From positions 1 through 64,000 of the forward strand of contig JAIOYV010000028.1 in the NCBI GenBank assembly GCA_021740905.1: DNA of 64,000 nucleotides, in the 5' to 3' direction. The stretch comes from Bacteroidales bacterium (GTDB lineage Bacteria > Bacteroidota > Bacteroidia > Bacteroidales > M50B96). The stretch's first letter is position 1; the number at the start of each line of letters is the position of its first letter. Positions 39,994 through 48,466 of the stretch are shown one piece after another. The notes under the pieces are model-generated. The model was given only the letters and a program-made list of their open reading frames with translations. It did no database searches and was not told the DNA's origin. The translations under genes and the position numbers were made by a program.

Positions 39994-40420
39994 TTTTATG
40001 TCCTCCTAAAATTTATTTATTAAAAATTATTGTTTTTCTATAGGTATGGTTGTCAAACTACATACCAAGGCTTTTTTGTGAACATTTTTTCAGTAAAACT
40101 TAAAATATATGCGACAACATGACACTAGGCAAGAATAATAATTTTTATAAAAACTCAATTTAAATATTCATTTTATTGATATGATTAGAAAGTGTTGATC
40201 AATTTAATCCATTTTGTTTTATGACACGATGGCATGAAAATATATACACAGCAAATTATGTTTAGGTGAAATAGTCTATTTTCATTTTTTCATTCAATGT
40301 TGGAGAATAAGACTAATGGAGTCAACTTCCCTGAAAAATCAAAGGATAATTTTGGAGTAATGGTTGATTCTAATTATGCTGTATTTGTCTATTAAAATTT
40401 AGAGGAAGCAATTAACTAAC
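39994..40420. other. Non-coding gap between divergent hsp20 and trmD
   Basis: About 430 bases with no credible ORF. AGGAGG lies 10 bases before hsp20, so its promoter must lie in the first part of this gap, with a candidate TAGTTTG near 40,055. The rest is A/T-rich. No CIRCE-like (TTAGCACTC-N9-GAGTGCTAA) operator was found, so heat regulation is not shown by sequence. Confidence 0.4.
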
Positions 40421-40428
40421 TACCTTTG
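40421..40428 (+). promoter_or_regulatory. -7 box (TACCTTTG) for trmD
   Basis: TACCTTTG matches TAnnTTTG exactly. A TTTA stands 19 bases upstream as a weak -33. The trmD ATG is 23 bases beyond. Confidence 0.5.
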
Positions 40429-40450
40429 CGCTCATTGAAACGAAAACAAG

Positions 40451-41131
40451 ATGAGAATAGATATTTTGACGGTTTTGCCCGAGCTTCTAAAAAGCCCTTT
40501 AGATCACTCTATAATAAAAAGAGCACGCACAAAAGGCGTAGCTGAGGTTTTTGTGCATAATATCAGAGACTATTCGCGCGACAAGCACCACCGGACCGAT
40601 GATTATTCGTTTGGTGGGGATGCTGGGATGGTGATGACAATAGAGCCAATTTATCTTGCCATCGAACATTTAAAATCAGAGCGCAACTATGATGAGATTA
40701 TTTATACCTCGCCCGATGGGGAAATTTATGATCAGAAAACGGCCAACCGATTTTCTTTGTTGAACAATATCATAATCCTTTGCGGCCATTACAAGGGGGT
40801 TGACCAGCGCATAAGGGATCATCTGGTCACCAGGGAAATATCGATTGGTAATTTTGTAATGACAGGGGGCGAAATTGCTGCAGTAGCCATGGTCGATAGC
40901 ATTATTCGATTGCTTCCGGGAGCCATGTCGGACGAAACTTCGGCTCTTAGCGATTCTTTTCAAGATAATTTATTAGCCCCTCCTGTGTACACAAGACCAG
41001 CAGTTTTTAGGGATTGGAAAGTACCTGACATCCTTTTATCGGGGAATTTTAAAGAAATTCAGAAATGGCAAATGGAACAGTCGTTAAACCGTACTAAATT
41101 GCTTCGCCCCGACATGTTTGACGAGGACTAA
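40451..41131 (+). CDS. trmD: tRNA (guanine37-N1)-methyltransferase TrmD
   Basis: TrmD methylates G37 of tRNAs reading CNN codons, preventing frameshifts. The 226-residue SPOUT enzyme has the start [20 protein letters not shown], the signature [45 protein letters not shown] (deep-trefoil-knot SAM site) and the C-terminal [20 protein letters not shown]. Length is standard. It stands alone; in many genomes it is with rpsP and rplS, which are absent here. Confidence 0.96.
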   Translation: MRIDILTVLPELLKSPLDHSIIKRARTKGVAEVFVHNIRDYSRDKHHRTDDYSFGGDAGMVMTIEPIYLAIEHLKSERNYDEIIYTSPDGEIYDQKTANRFSLLNNIIILCGHYKGVDQRIRDHLVTREISIGNFVMTGGEIAAVAMVDSIIRLLPGAMSDETSALSDSFQDNLLAPPVYTRPAVFRDWKVPDILLSGNFKEIQKWQMEQSLNRTKLLRPDMFDED

Positions 41132-41394
41132 AAATATGATGTCGCGCTTCTGCAAATTGTTATAGGTTTAGACAGACTTTCAATCTATCGCCCTAATCAT
41201 TGTTCATGTCAATTCAAACATTCGTGTACATTGTTCGTTGGTCAATTTTTCAATGCCATTCATCCATTTTATTTTACTATTCATCAGGCAAAGCACTGAA
41301 TTATCAAGCATTTAGTAACCTTATTGATAAAAATCAGTATATGGTTTTAACTTAAATCAAATGCTGGACAATTTTAGTACGGATAAAACTTGAA

Positions 41395-41811
41395 ATGATG
41401 GAACAATATACTTCAACTCCAAATGGGCAGCGGAAACTCAAAGTGCTGCTTGCCGAAGATAATCTTATAAACCAAAAAGTAGCCTCTATAAATATCAATA
41501 AACTAGGGCATGATGTCGATTTTGCAAATAATGGACAAATTGCCCTCGAAAAATACAAAGGGCATAATTACGACATTATCCTAATGGACCTTCAAATGCC
41601 AATAATGGATGGAATAGAAGCCACCAAAAGGATACGTGAATTTGAACGGATCAATACTTCATCTCATCCTATTAAAATAATTGCCATGACAGCCAGCGCA
41701 ATGCCCGAAGACAAGTATATTTGCTACGAAGCGGGCATGAATGACTATATTTCTAAACCTTTTAGACGGGAAGATCTGTCAAGGGTCTTCAACGATTTTC
41801 TTAGTGCATAA
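41395..41811 (+). CDS. Stand-alone response-regulator receiver protein
   Basis: A 138-residue receiver (CheY-like) domain: KVLLAEDNLINQKVA (acidic pair Glu/Asp), phospho-acceptor Asp in DIILMDLQMPIMDGIEATK, conserved Thr/Ser in IAMTASAM and Lys in YISKPFRREDL. The DN..NQKV start is that of receivers found at the end of hybrid sensor kinases, but no kinase domain is fused and none is adjacent. A hairpin terminator follows. It probably works with a distant kinase; a remnant of a hybrid kinase is also possible. Confidence 0.8.
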   Translation: MMEQYTSTPNGQRKLKVLLAEDNLINQKVASININKLGHDVDFANNGQIALEKYKGHNYDIILMDLQMPIMDGIEATKRIREFERINTSSHPIKIIAMTASAMPEDKYICYEAGMNDYISKPFRREDLSRVFNDFLSA

Positions 41812-41840
41812 AAAGTAATTAATCCGACATCTGCATTTGA

Positions 41841-41870
41841 AAGCTGGCTATATTTGTAGTCAGCTTTTTT
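41841..41870 (+). terminator. Hairpin terminator after the receiver gene
   Basis: AAGCTGGCTA pairs with TAGTCAGCTT (one G-U) across a TATTTG loop, followed by TTTTT on the plus strand, 30 bases past the stop. Confidence 0.75.
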
Positions 41871-42842
41871 AAGTTATAAACACACCAACCATAGACTTAA
41901 ACTTATTATCCGCTTTTCAAGTAATCCCATATTTATACCTATCTGGCTATATTTTAAATGATTAATCTATTTCAAAGGCTTCCAGGATCAAATATTTCAT
42001 TATTGCTTACGTCTGTGTGCTAAATATGGCGCTGTTGATACATATAAGAAAAGTCAAGATTATAAATTTCGAATTAATTATCAGCGCATTACATCTGTAT
42101 AAACCATATTAGATATATTTACAGTTGTAGTTGTCGCACATTACTCTTATCGCACACAACTATAACTTATCTGTCTTGGAGCAATTGCTGTATAGTACAT
42201 ATATAATGTACTAATATAAGTTTTGATAATTGATTATAATATGTATTATAGATAACAGTATGCCAGTATTTTATACATATTTATATGTATTATAAGATAA
42301 ACTGAAATTCATAATTTCAGTTACTATTGGCAACACATGTCATTTCTAGCTAATTATATATTTATATATAATTGATTACCTTAATTTTAATTAATATAAA
42401 TAAACAATAAGATTAAACTTGAGCATTTTCTATACATGATTAAATAATTTGGCATCAAGATTCATCCTTATGTCCCCTCGAATCCAGTTTTGAATATTAT
42501 CCCTTGCTTCTGCTTAGAAATGCGATCAAAATTAAGCTTAATCATTATAGAGAGTATTCGCTATTATTTAAAATACTCTAAAATAGCAATCTAATTAAAA
42601 AATGTTGATAATTGTAGGAAATCGTTTAGTAAAGATTTCATGGTCATTACTCGTTTCATTGTTTCAGCAATCTGAGTTTACAGTAGCATTCATGTCAATT
42701 AAAGAATCTGTCATAGAAACCATCGATTAAGTCAATACAGATGTAATGATTGATTACTCATGTCATTTGTTTGGATATGTATCACTCGTTACTATTGTAA
42801 TCATTATTAATATTACATTTGTAATTCGTAAATTATACTTGT
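41871..42842. other. Long AT-rich gap upstream of the XRE regulator
   Basis: Nearly 1 kb of strongly A/T-rich DNA without a credible ORF. It holds a perfect 9-bp inverted repeat (ACTGAAATT, loop CAT, AATTTCAGT; 42301-42321), a 7-bp one (ATACATA-TTTA-TATGTAT; 42273-42290), the words TATATATTTATATATA (about 42,355) and a doubled TCGCACA around 42,137-42,160. No dnaA gene is nearby and no clean DnaA-box cluster was found. Confidence 0.5.
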
Positions 42843-43277
42843 ATGAAAGCACAAATACAGAAATTATTAAACTTCTATCAACTTAGTGTTGCCGATTTTG
42901 CAAAAATAGTTGGTGTCAATGCGTCTGGCCTATCCCACTTGTTAGGCGGAAACAGAAATTACTTAAGTATTGACACCATTCTGAAAATTATGGAGAAATA
43001 CCCGGCCATAAACCTTGATTGGCTTATTTTAGGAAAAGGAGAGATGTTGATAGATGGCCCACAAAGTAAGGAATTATTCCCTATTGATGAGAAAGTTACA
43101 GAAGTAAAACAGGAAATTAAAGCCCCTGAGATTTCGATAAAGGAACCTGACCGGACAGAAGTTAAGCCAGACGAAAATCTGAGCCCAATTAGATCAGACA
43201 GAAAAGTAAAGAAGATTGTGCTGTTTTATTCTGATAACAGTTTTGAAGAATTTGAAAGCCCTCCTACCCGGGATTAA
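42843..43277 (+). CDS. XRE-family (Cro/CI HTH) regulator
   Basis: Residues about 5-70 form a helix-turn-helix of the Cro/C1 type: LLNFYQLSVADFAKIVGVNA then SGLSHLLGGNRNYLSI, with LDWLILGKGEML typical of prophage-like regulators. The C-terminus (about 75-144) is acidic and Pro/Glu-rich with a basic patch (RSDRKVKKIVLFY). DNA target unknown; the inverted repeats upstream could be autoregulatory sites. It is followed after about 100 bases by pyrD. Confidence 0.8.
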   Translation: MKAQIQKLLNFYQLSVADFAKIVGVNASGLSHLLGGNRNYLSIDTILKIMEKYPAINLDWLILGKGEMLIDGPQSKELFPIDEKVTEVKQEIKAPEISIKEPDRTEVKPDENLSPIRSDRKVKKIVLFYSDNSFEEFESPPTRD

Positions 43278-43360
43278 TATTTTTGTACCTGAAAAATATA
43301 GGTATCAATTTTGTCAATGATCATTCATCAATAATCATTTACTTCTTGCCTTCTTTTAAA

Positions 43361-43368
43361 TATCTTTG
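43361..43368 (+). promoter_or_regulatory. -7 box (TATCTTTG) for pyrD
   Basis: TATCTTTG fits TAnnTTTG. A TTTA 19 bases upstream is a weak -33. It covers the TTG at 43366, which therefore cannot be the start; the ATG at 43378 (or 43384) is preferred. Confidence 0.5.
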
Positions 43369-43377
43369 CCGAAAATA

Positions 43378-44415
43378 ATGGCAATGTACAAAACGATAAT
43401 CCGCCCCCTACTTTTCCTGTTCAAACCAGAAACAATCCACAATATTGTTTTCCTTAAATTGAAGGTTGCTGCCGTAGTGCCCGGTATTCCGGCTTTGATC
43501 AGGGCATGTTTTAAGGTTTCAGACAAAAGCCTCGAAAGGGTGGTTTTCGGGATTACCTTTCCAAGCCCGATTGGTTTGGCAGCAGGACTTGATAAAGATG
43601 CCGAAGTATCTGATATGTTTGGCAACATGGGCTTTGGTTTTGTCGAAATTGGTACGGTTACACCACGCCCCCAACCTGGAAATGATCGGCCCCGATTGTT
43701 CAGGTTAAAAAAAGACAAAGCGCTGATCAACAGGATGGGGTTCAATAATAAAGGGGTTGATTTTGCCGTATCGAAATTGAAACAAAGGAGAACCAATGTG
43801 ATAATAGGTGGCAATATTGGGAAAAACAAAACAACACCCAACGACAAAGCCATCGACGATTACCTGATATGCCTCAAAGGCCTGTATAATTATGTCGATT
43901 ATTTTGTGGTAAATGTGAGTTCGCCCAATACCCCAAACTTGCGTGAACTTCAGGAAAAGGAGCCTTTGAAGCAACTCTTGTCCAGGTTGAAGGATGAAAT
44001 GCAGAAGCACAATCAAAAGAAACCCATCCTTTTAAAAATTGCACCCGACCTGAACAACTCGCAACTCGACGATGTAATTGAAATAGTTACTGAAACAGGC
44101 ATTGACGGGATAGTGGCCACAAATACAACCATTGAGCGCAATGGACTTTCTTATCCCAAAGAACATGTAGATGCGCTTGGGGCGGGAGGTCTGAGCGGGC
44201 AACCTTTGCGAAAAAGATCGACCGAAATTATCAAGTATATCGCTGAGAAATCAGGTGGCAGGATACCCATAATAGGTGTCGGGGGAATTCTTTCAGAAGA
44301 GGATGCCATTGAAAAACTTGATGCTGGTGCCAGCCTGGTACAACTTTACACCGGGTTTATTTACGAAGGTCCCTGGCTTGTGAAACGGATAAACAAGAAA
44401 TTGATATCCAGGTAG
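43378..44415 (+). CDS. pyrD: Dihydroorotate dehydrogenase (quinone-type, class 2)
   Basis: PyrD oxidises dihydroorotate to orotate in pyrimidine synthesis, using quinone. The N-terminal membrane-associating helix ([20 protein letters not shown]) marks class 2. Domain motifs: [63 protein letters not shown] (catalytic Ser region), LLKIAPDL, and the FMN-phosphate loop [20 protein letters not shown]. Length is standard. The HAD phosphatase follows after 53 bases and could be co-transcribed. Confidence 0.96.
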   Translation: MAMYKTIIRPLLFLFKPETIHNIVFLKLKVAAVVPGIPALIRACFKVSDKSLERVVFGITFPSPIGLAAGLDKDAEVSDMFGNMGFGFVEIGTVTPRPQPGNDRPRLFRLKKDKALINRMGFNNKGVDFAVSKLKQRRTNVIIGGNIGKNKTTPNDKAIDDYLICLKGLYNYVDYFVVNVSSPNTPNLRELQEKEPLKQLLSRLKDEMQKHNQKKPILLKIAPDLNNSQLDDVIEIVTETGIDGIVATNTTIERNGLSYPKEHVDALGAGGLSGQPLRKRSTEIIKYIAEKSGGRIPIIGVGGILSEEDAIEKLDAGASLVQLYTGFIYEGPWLVKRINKKLISR

Positions 44416-44468
44416 ACTTACTACCAACTTTATTAACCATTTCAAACATTCTTTGAATCATAAATTGA

Positions 44469-45161
44469 ATGAAAAAATATAAACATATATATTTCGACCT
44501 GGACAGGACTTTGTGGGATTTCGAATCCAATTCGGAGGACACCTTCCACGACATCCTTGAAAAATATGAATTGATGCCCAAGATTGGTTCGTTCAAGCGC
44601 TTTTTTAAGGCCTACCGAAAATACAACGATCACCTTTGGCGGAAATACAGGGAGAAACAAATTGAGAAACATATCCTTAGCTGGAAACGGTTTTATCTTA
44701 CTTTGCTCGAATTTGGGATCAATGATATTGAACTATCCAAAAAAATTGGTCACGACTACCTTGAGATCAGCAAAACAAAAAAGAAACTGTTTCCATTCAC
44801 CCACGAAATCTTGGCTTACCTTCATGAAAAATATTCTTTGCATATTATCACCAACGGATTTGAGGAAGTACAGTTTTCCAAACTTGACAATTGCGACCTG
44901 CGGAAATACTTTACTGAAATTATTACTTCGGAGAAAGTTGGTGTGCAAAAGCCAAAGCCTGAGATATTTGAATTCGCATTGCTCTCGGCCAATGCCCAAC
45001 GCGAAGAAAGCATTATGATTGGCGATGATGTGGAAGTCGACATTAAGGGAGCGATGAACCAGGGTATTGACCAGGTGCATTTCAATTTCATAAACCGACC
45101 GGCAAGTACCAAGGCTACTTATGAAATTACGTCGCTGATCGACCTGAAGGAAATCCTGTGA
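44469..45161 (+). CDS. YjjG-type HAD pyrimidine nucleotidase
   Basis: The 230-residue protein carries all four HAD motifs: FDLDRTLWDFE (catalytic Asp pair DLD), IITNGFEEVQ (motif II Thr), GVQKPKPEIFE (Lys, motif III) and IGDDVEVDIKGA (motif IV). The WDF/W start and an alpha-helical cap resemble YjjG, which dephosphorylates non-canonical pyrimidine nucleotides. It follows pyrD on the same strand, agreeing with a pyrimidine role. Exact substrate is inferred. Confidence 0.85.
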   Translation: MKKYKHIYFDLDRTLWDFESNSEDTFHDILEKYELMPKIGSFKRFFKAYRKYNDHLWRKYREKQIEKHILSWKRFYLTLLEFGINDIELSKKIGHDYLEISKTKKKLFPFTHEILAYLHEKYSLHIITNGFEEVQFSKLDNCDLRKYFTEIITSEKVGVQKPKPEIFEFALLSANAQREESIMIGDDVEVDIKGAMNQGIDQVHFNFINRPASTKATYEITSLIDLKEIL

Positions 45162-45242
45162 AAAAAGTACTCAGTAGGCATTATTCAGTTCTCTAAGAAG
45201 TATTTAAGGCTTTTGAAGCTACTAATCACTCATCAATAGTCA

Positions 45243-46505
45243 TTAGGTTTTCAGTTTTTTCTTCTTGGCTGCCGGGAAGAGAACATTGTTCAAGATTAAC
45301 CGATAGCCCGGTGAGTTGGGGAACAGTTTCAATTCTGTAGGCTCCTCTCCGACCCTGTGCTGATAATCTTCCGGATCGTGCCCGCCCAGGTACGTCCAGG
45401 TACCTTTGCCAAACTCACCATGAATATAGCGTACCTCGCCGGCCGATTTGGTTTCACCCAGGATCAGCACATTGGATTTCACAACATCTTTGCGGAAAGC
45501 TGTGGTCTGCCCCATAAACCCTTTGATCAGGCTGGTGTGGTTCTGGCAAAGCATGGTTGGGACAGGATCCCACTTCGCCGAGAAATCAAATAGTGAAAAA
45601 TAGTCCTGATCCTTGGTCACTTTGCGGGTTTCGGTTACGTCGATATTTGAGAATTCGTATTGCAGCGGATTAGTTACAAGTTGAAAATTTTGAAAAGCCA
45701 ATGTTTGAGAAAAATCGAGTTTTGACTGTGCATCGGGATCGGCAGGGTCGTGGTCGAACATCTTCTCGCAAATATCAGTGTGTTCTGCCGACAGGCATAT
45801 ATCGTACGAATCGGTGGCAGAGCACATGGCAAACATAAATCCCCCATTTACAACGTATTCCTGAATTATTTTTGCAACCGCGAGTTTCAATTGAGAAACC
45901 TTCGAAAAACCCAGTTTCGCTGCCATTGCCTCGTTGTTCCGCACCTCCTCCTGGTACCAGTTCATTTGATGGAAAGCAGCGTAAAACTTACCGTATTGGC
46001 CCGTAAAGTCTTCGTGGTGCAGATGCAACCAATCGTAATTGAATACTTCTCGGTTTATCATTTCTTCGTCGTACAAAATATCGTAGGGTATTTCGGCATA
46101 CGTCAGCGCAAGGGTAACTGCATCGTCCCATGGTTGCTTGCTTTTAGGAGAATAAACGGCAATCCGCGGAGCTTTCTCTAATTTGACTGCATCCATATTT
46201 ACTTCTGGTTGGGCAATTTCGGACAATATCTGACTGGCCTGCACATCGGCGATTACTTCGCTGCTCACCCCACGCACCTGACATTCGGATTCAATATCCT
46301 TATAAAAAGGCAATAAAAAACTGCCTCCCCGGTAGTTTAACAACCACTTCACTTCGATACCATTTTGCAGCGACCAATAAGCAATCCCATAAGCTTTTAG
46401 ATGTTCCCTTTGGGCATTGTCCATCGGGATAAGCAAAAAGGCCGCCTTTGCATTTGGCAGGATAATTAACAGGCAAAAAACCACCATTAAAATAATCTTC
46501 TTCAT
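45243..46505 (-). CDS. Exported conserved protein (often labelled asparagine synthetase B, probably wrongly)
   Basis: A signal peptide (MKKIILMVVFCLLIILPNA) precedes a 400-residue mature part with LLIPMDNAQREHLKAYGIAY, GIEVKWLLNYRGGSFLLPF and RIAVYSPKSKQPWDDAVTLA, and a GTWTYLGGHDPEDYQHR motif near the end. Similar proteins are widespread in Bacteroidota. It lacks the glutaminase and ATP-pyrophosphatase motifs of AsnB, so that label, if met, is unsupported. The ILYDEEMI/GFMFAMCSATDS parts resemble a class-I-glutamine-amidotransferase-like fold (a DUF4159-type guess). Function unknown. Confidence 0.75.
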   Translation of the reverse strand: MKKIILMVVFCLLIILPNAKAAFLLIPMDNAQREHLKAYGIAYWSLQNGIEVKWLLNYRGGSFLLPFYKDIESECQVRGVSSEVIADVQASQILSEIAQPEVNMDAVKLEKAPRIAVYSPKSKQPWDDAVTLALTYAEIPYDILYDEEMINREVFNYDWLHLHHEDFTGQYGKFYAAFHQMNWYQEEVRNNEAMAAKLGFSKVSQLKLAVAKIIQEYVVNGGFMFAMCSATDSYDICLSAEHTDICEKMFDHDPADPDAQSKLDFSQTLAFQNFQLVTNPLQYEFSNIDVTETRKVTKDQDYFSLFDFSAKWDPVPTMLCQNHTSLIKGFMGQTTAFRKDVVKSNVLILGETKSAGEVRYIHGEFGKGTWTYLGGHDPEDYQHRVGEEPTELKLFPNSPGYRLILNNVLFPAAKKKKLKT

Positions 46506-46559
46506 ATCTTCAAAATCAATTGTTGTATCAAACTTTTATTTGGCTAAAATAGTATGTCG

Positions 46560-46820
46560 GTTTTCAGCCTCTAGTTCTCGGTTCTCGGTCTGCAGTTGGC
46601 AATTGGTTTACCCTCTGGAGAGAATGAAATTAGAAATTGGAAATTTGTCAGCTAACCAAGCTAGATTTCAGTCTCTCCCAGATTTTAATTTTCAAGTTTC
46701 ATTTCCCTTTTCCAGCAAATATACCCCTTTTAAAAAACATTCTACATGTAGCTGCCTACTGAGAACTAGCTACTGCCGTCTCTCTATGAACTGCCGACTG
46801 TAGACTGTAGACTGAGATCT
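46560..46820. repeat. ACTGTAGACTG/GGTTCTCGG word repeats
   Basis: The gap between the exported protein and dnaB shows AGTTCTCGGTTCTCGGTC, then CTGCAGTTGGCA, and near its end ACTGCCGACTGTAGACTG, TAGACTGAGATCTG. It is a fourth word-repeat family, with a 7-8 base periodicity. No credible ORF. Confidence 0.5.
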
Positions 46821-46825
46821 GCCCC

Positions 46826-48343
46826 CTAAAAAGGAGCCTCTTCAAAATTATCGTTCCGCGAAATTTCGTTATTGCCATAACCTGCGACATCTTCACTTTC
46901 CATATTAATTCTTGACGATTTGGTATAGCCATCGGGAAAAGCCCCGCCCCCATCCTCCAAGTCGGTAAATTTAGCTAGTTCCTTTTGGAATTTTAGTTGA
47001 ACATCGCCAACTGCACCGTTTCTGTGCTTGGCAATAATAATTTCGGCAATGCCTTTTATCGATTGTCCATTGTCGTCGGTCTCAAAACCATAATACTCTG
47101 GCCGGTGGATCATACAAACCAAATCGGCATCCTGTTCAATGGCCCCCGATTCGCGCAAATCGGAAAGCTGTGGGCGCTTGGTTCCACCCCGTGTCTCGAC
47201 CGACCGGTTGAGCTGCGAAAGGGCTATTATTGGCACATCCAACTCTTTGGCCAGGGCTTTCAACGATCGCGAAATGATACTCACTTCCTGCTCGCGGTTT
47301 CCTCGCATATCGCTACCGGCAGTCATCAGTTGCAGGTAGTCGATTATAATTAACTGTAGGTTTTCGTTTTGCTTCATCAACCGGCGACATTTTGCCCTGA
47401 GTTCAAAGATGGATATCGCAGGGGTATCGTCGATAAACATGGGGGCTTTGGTAAGGTTTTTAATTTTGTCGTCGAGCTGGACCCACTCGTATGGCTCCAG
47501 GCGGCCATTCCTTATTTTTTGGCTTGGCAATTCCGATTCGGCACTTATCAAGCGATTGACCAGCTGAATAGATGACATCTCTAGTGAAAAGAAGGCCACG
47601 CCACGGTTCATATCCACAGCAACATTACGGGCTATGGACAGTACAAAAGCCGTTTTCCCCATCGATGGACGTGCTGCAATAATAATAAGGTCGGAACGCT
47701 GAAATCCTGAAGTTATCCTATCCATGGCCGTAAATCCCGATGGAACACCACTTAGACCATCCTCCTGCTTACTTGCTGCTTGTATTTGTTTGATGGCCTC
47801 GTTTATCAACGGGCCAATTTTTTGTGTTTGTTTTTTGATATTCCCTTCGGCCACCTGGAAGAGTTCCATTTCCGAAAATTCGAGTAGTTCAAGCACATCG
47901 ATGCTTTGATCGTAGGCTTTCACCTGGATTTCGGACGATACCCTGATCAATTCGCGCTGGATATATTTCTGCGCAACAATTCGAGCATGAAACTCGGCAT
48001 GGGCTCCCGAGGTAACCCGCCTGGTGAGTTGGGTAATAAAATAAGGGCCACCAACTTCTTCGAGTTGTCCTTTTTTCCTCAGTTCTTCTGTCACCGTAAG
48101 AATATCTATTGCTTCTTCTTTGGTAGACAGATCGACAATTGCCTTATATATTTTCTGGTGAACCTCTTTATAAAAACTTTCGGGACGCAGTAATTCAACG
48201 ACATTATCAAAAGCATCCTTTTCCAGCATTATAGCCCCAAGCACGGTTTCTTCCAATTCGATGGCCTGGGGGGGCAACTTGCCGAACTCGACATTCAAAT
48301 GATCGACAACTGATTGATTTTGATATGATTTACGTTCTGCCAT
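46826..48343 (-). CDS. dnaB: Replicative DNA helicase DnaB
   Basis: The hexameric helicase unwinds DNA at the replication fork. The start is taken at 48343 (MAERKSYQNQS); the frame extends upstream to 48418 but the extra residues are not conserved. The N-terminal domain (PQAIELEETVLGAIMLEKDA) is followed by a RecA-like motor with Walker A ARPSMGKTAFVLSIAR (about 228), GVAFFSLEMSSIQLVNRLI (H1a), IIIDYLQLMTAGSD, EVSIISRSLKALAKELDVPI and ELRESGAIEQDADLV-like motif (DLRESGAIEQDADLVCMI), plus GDVQLKFQKELAKFTDLE. Length normal. Confidence 0.95.
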   Translation of the reverse strand: MAERKSYQNQSVVDHLNVEFGKLPPQAIELEETVLGAIMLEKDAFDNVVELLRPESFYKEVHQKIYKAIVDLSTKEEAIDILTVTEELRKKGQLEEVGGPYFITQLTRRVTSGAHAEFHARIVAQKYIQRELIRVSSEIQVKAYDQSIDVLELLEFSEMELFQVAEGNIKKQTQKIGPLINEAIKQIQAASKQEDGLSGVPSGFTAMDRITSGFQRSDLIIIAARPSMGKTAFVLSIARNVAVDMNRGVAFFSLEMSSIQLVNRLISAESELPSQKIRNGRLEPYEWVQLDDKIKNLTKAPMFIDDTPAISIFELRAKCRRLMKQNENLQLIIIDYLQLMTAGSDMRGNREQEVSIISRSLKALAKELDVPIIALSQLNRSVETRGGTKRPQLSDLRESGAIEQDADLVCMIHRPEYYGFETDDNGQSIKGIAEIIIAKHRNGAVGDVQLKFQKELAKFTDLEDGGGAFPDGYTKSSRINMESEDVAGYGNNEISRNDNFEEAPF

Positions 48344-48416
48344 AGAGTAAAATTTAGTCGATAAAATTACAAAAAGCCTGAGGAATAGGGCCTGTTTTTC
48401 AAGATAAGTTATAAAC

Positions 48417-48449
48417 AAAAAAGGCTGCCCAATGAGACAGCCCTTTTTT
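48417..48449 (-). terminator. Hairpin terminator after the T9SS repeat gene
   Basis: AAAAAAGGCTG and CAGCCCTTTTTT form a stem with a CCCAATGAGA loop; the minus strand ends in a T-run (CAGCCTTTTTTG). The stop of the upstream gene is 18 bases away. Confidence 0.8.
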
Positions 48450-48466
48450 GTACATCTAATATTTTA

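Noticed and set aside
41871-42842. Replication origin
   Set aside because: It is AT-rich with inverted repeats, but there is no dnaA gene and no clear cluster of TTATCCACA boxes.
46417-46803. Plus-strand 128-codon frame
   Set aside because: It crosses the word-repeat gap and antisense DNA of the exported protein; no homology or start signal.
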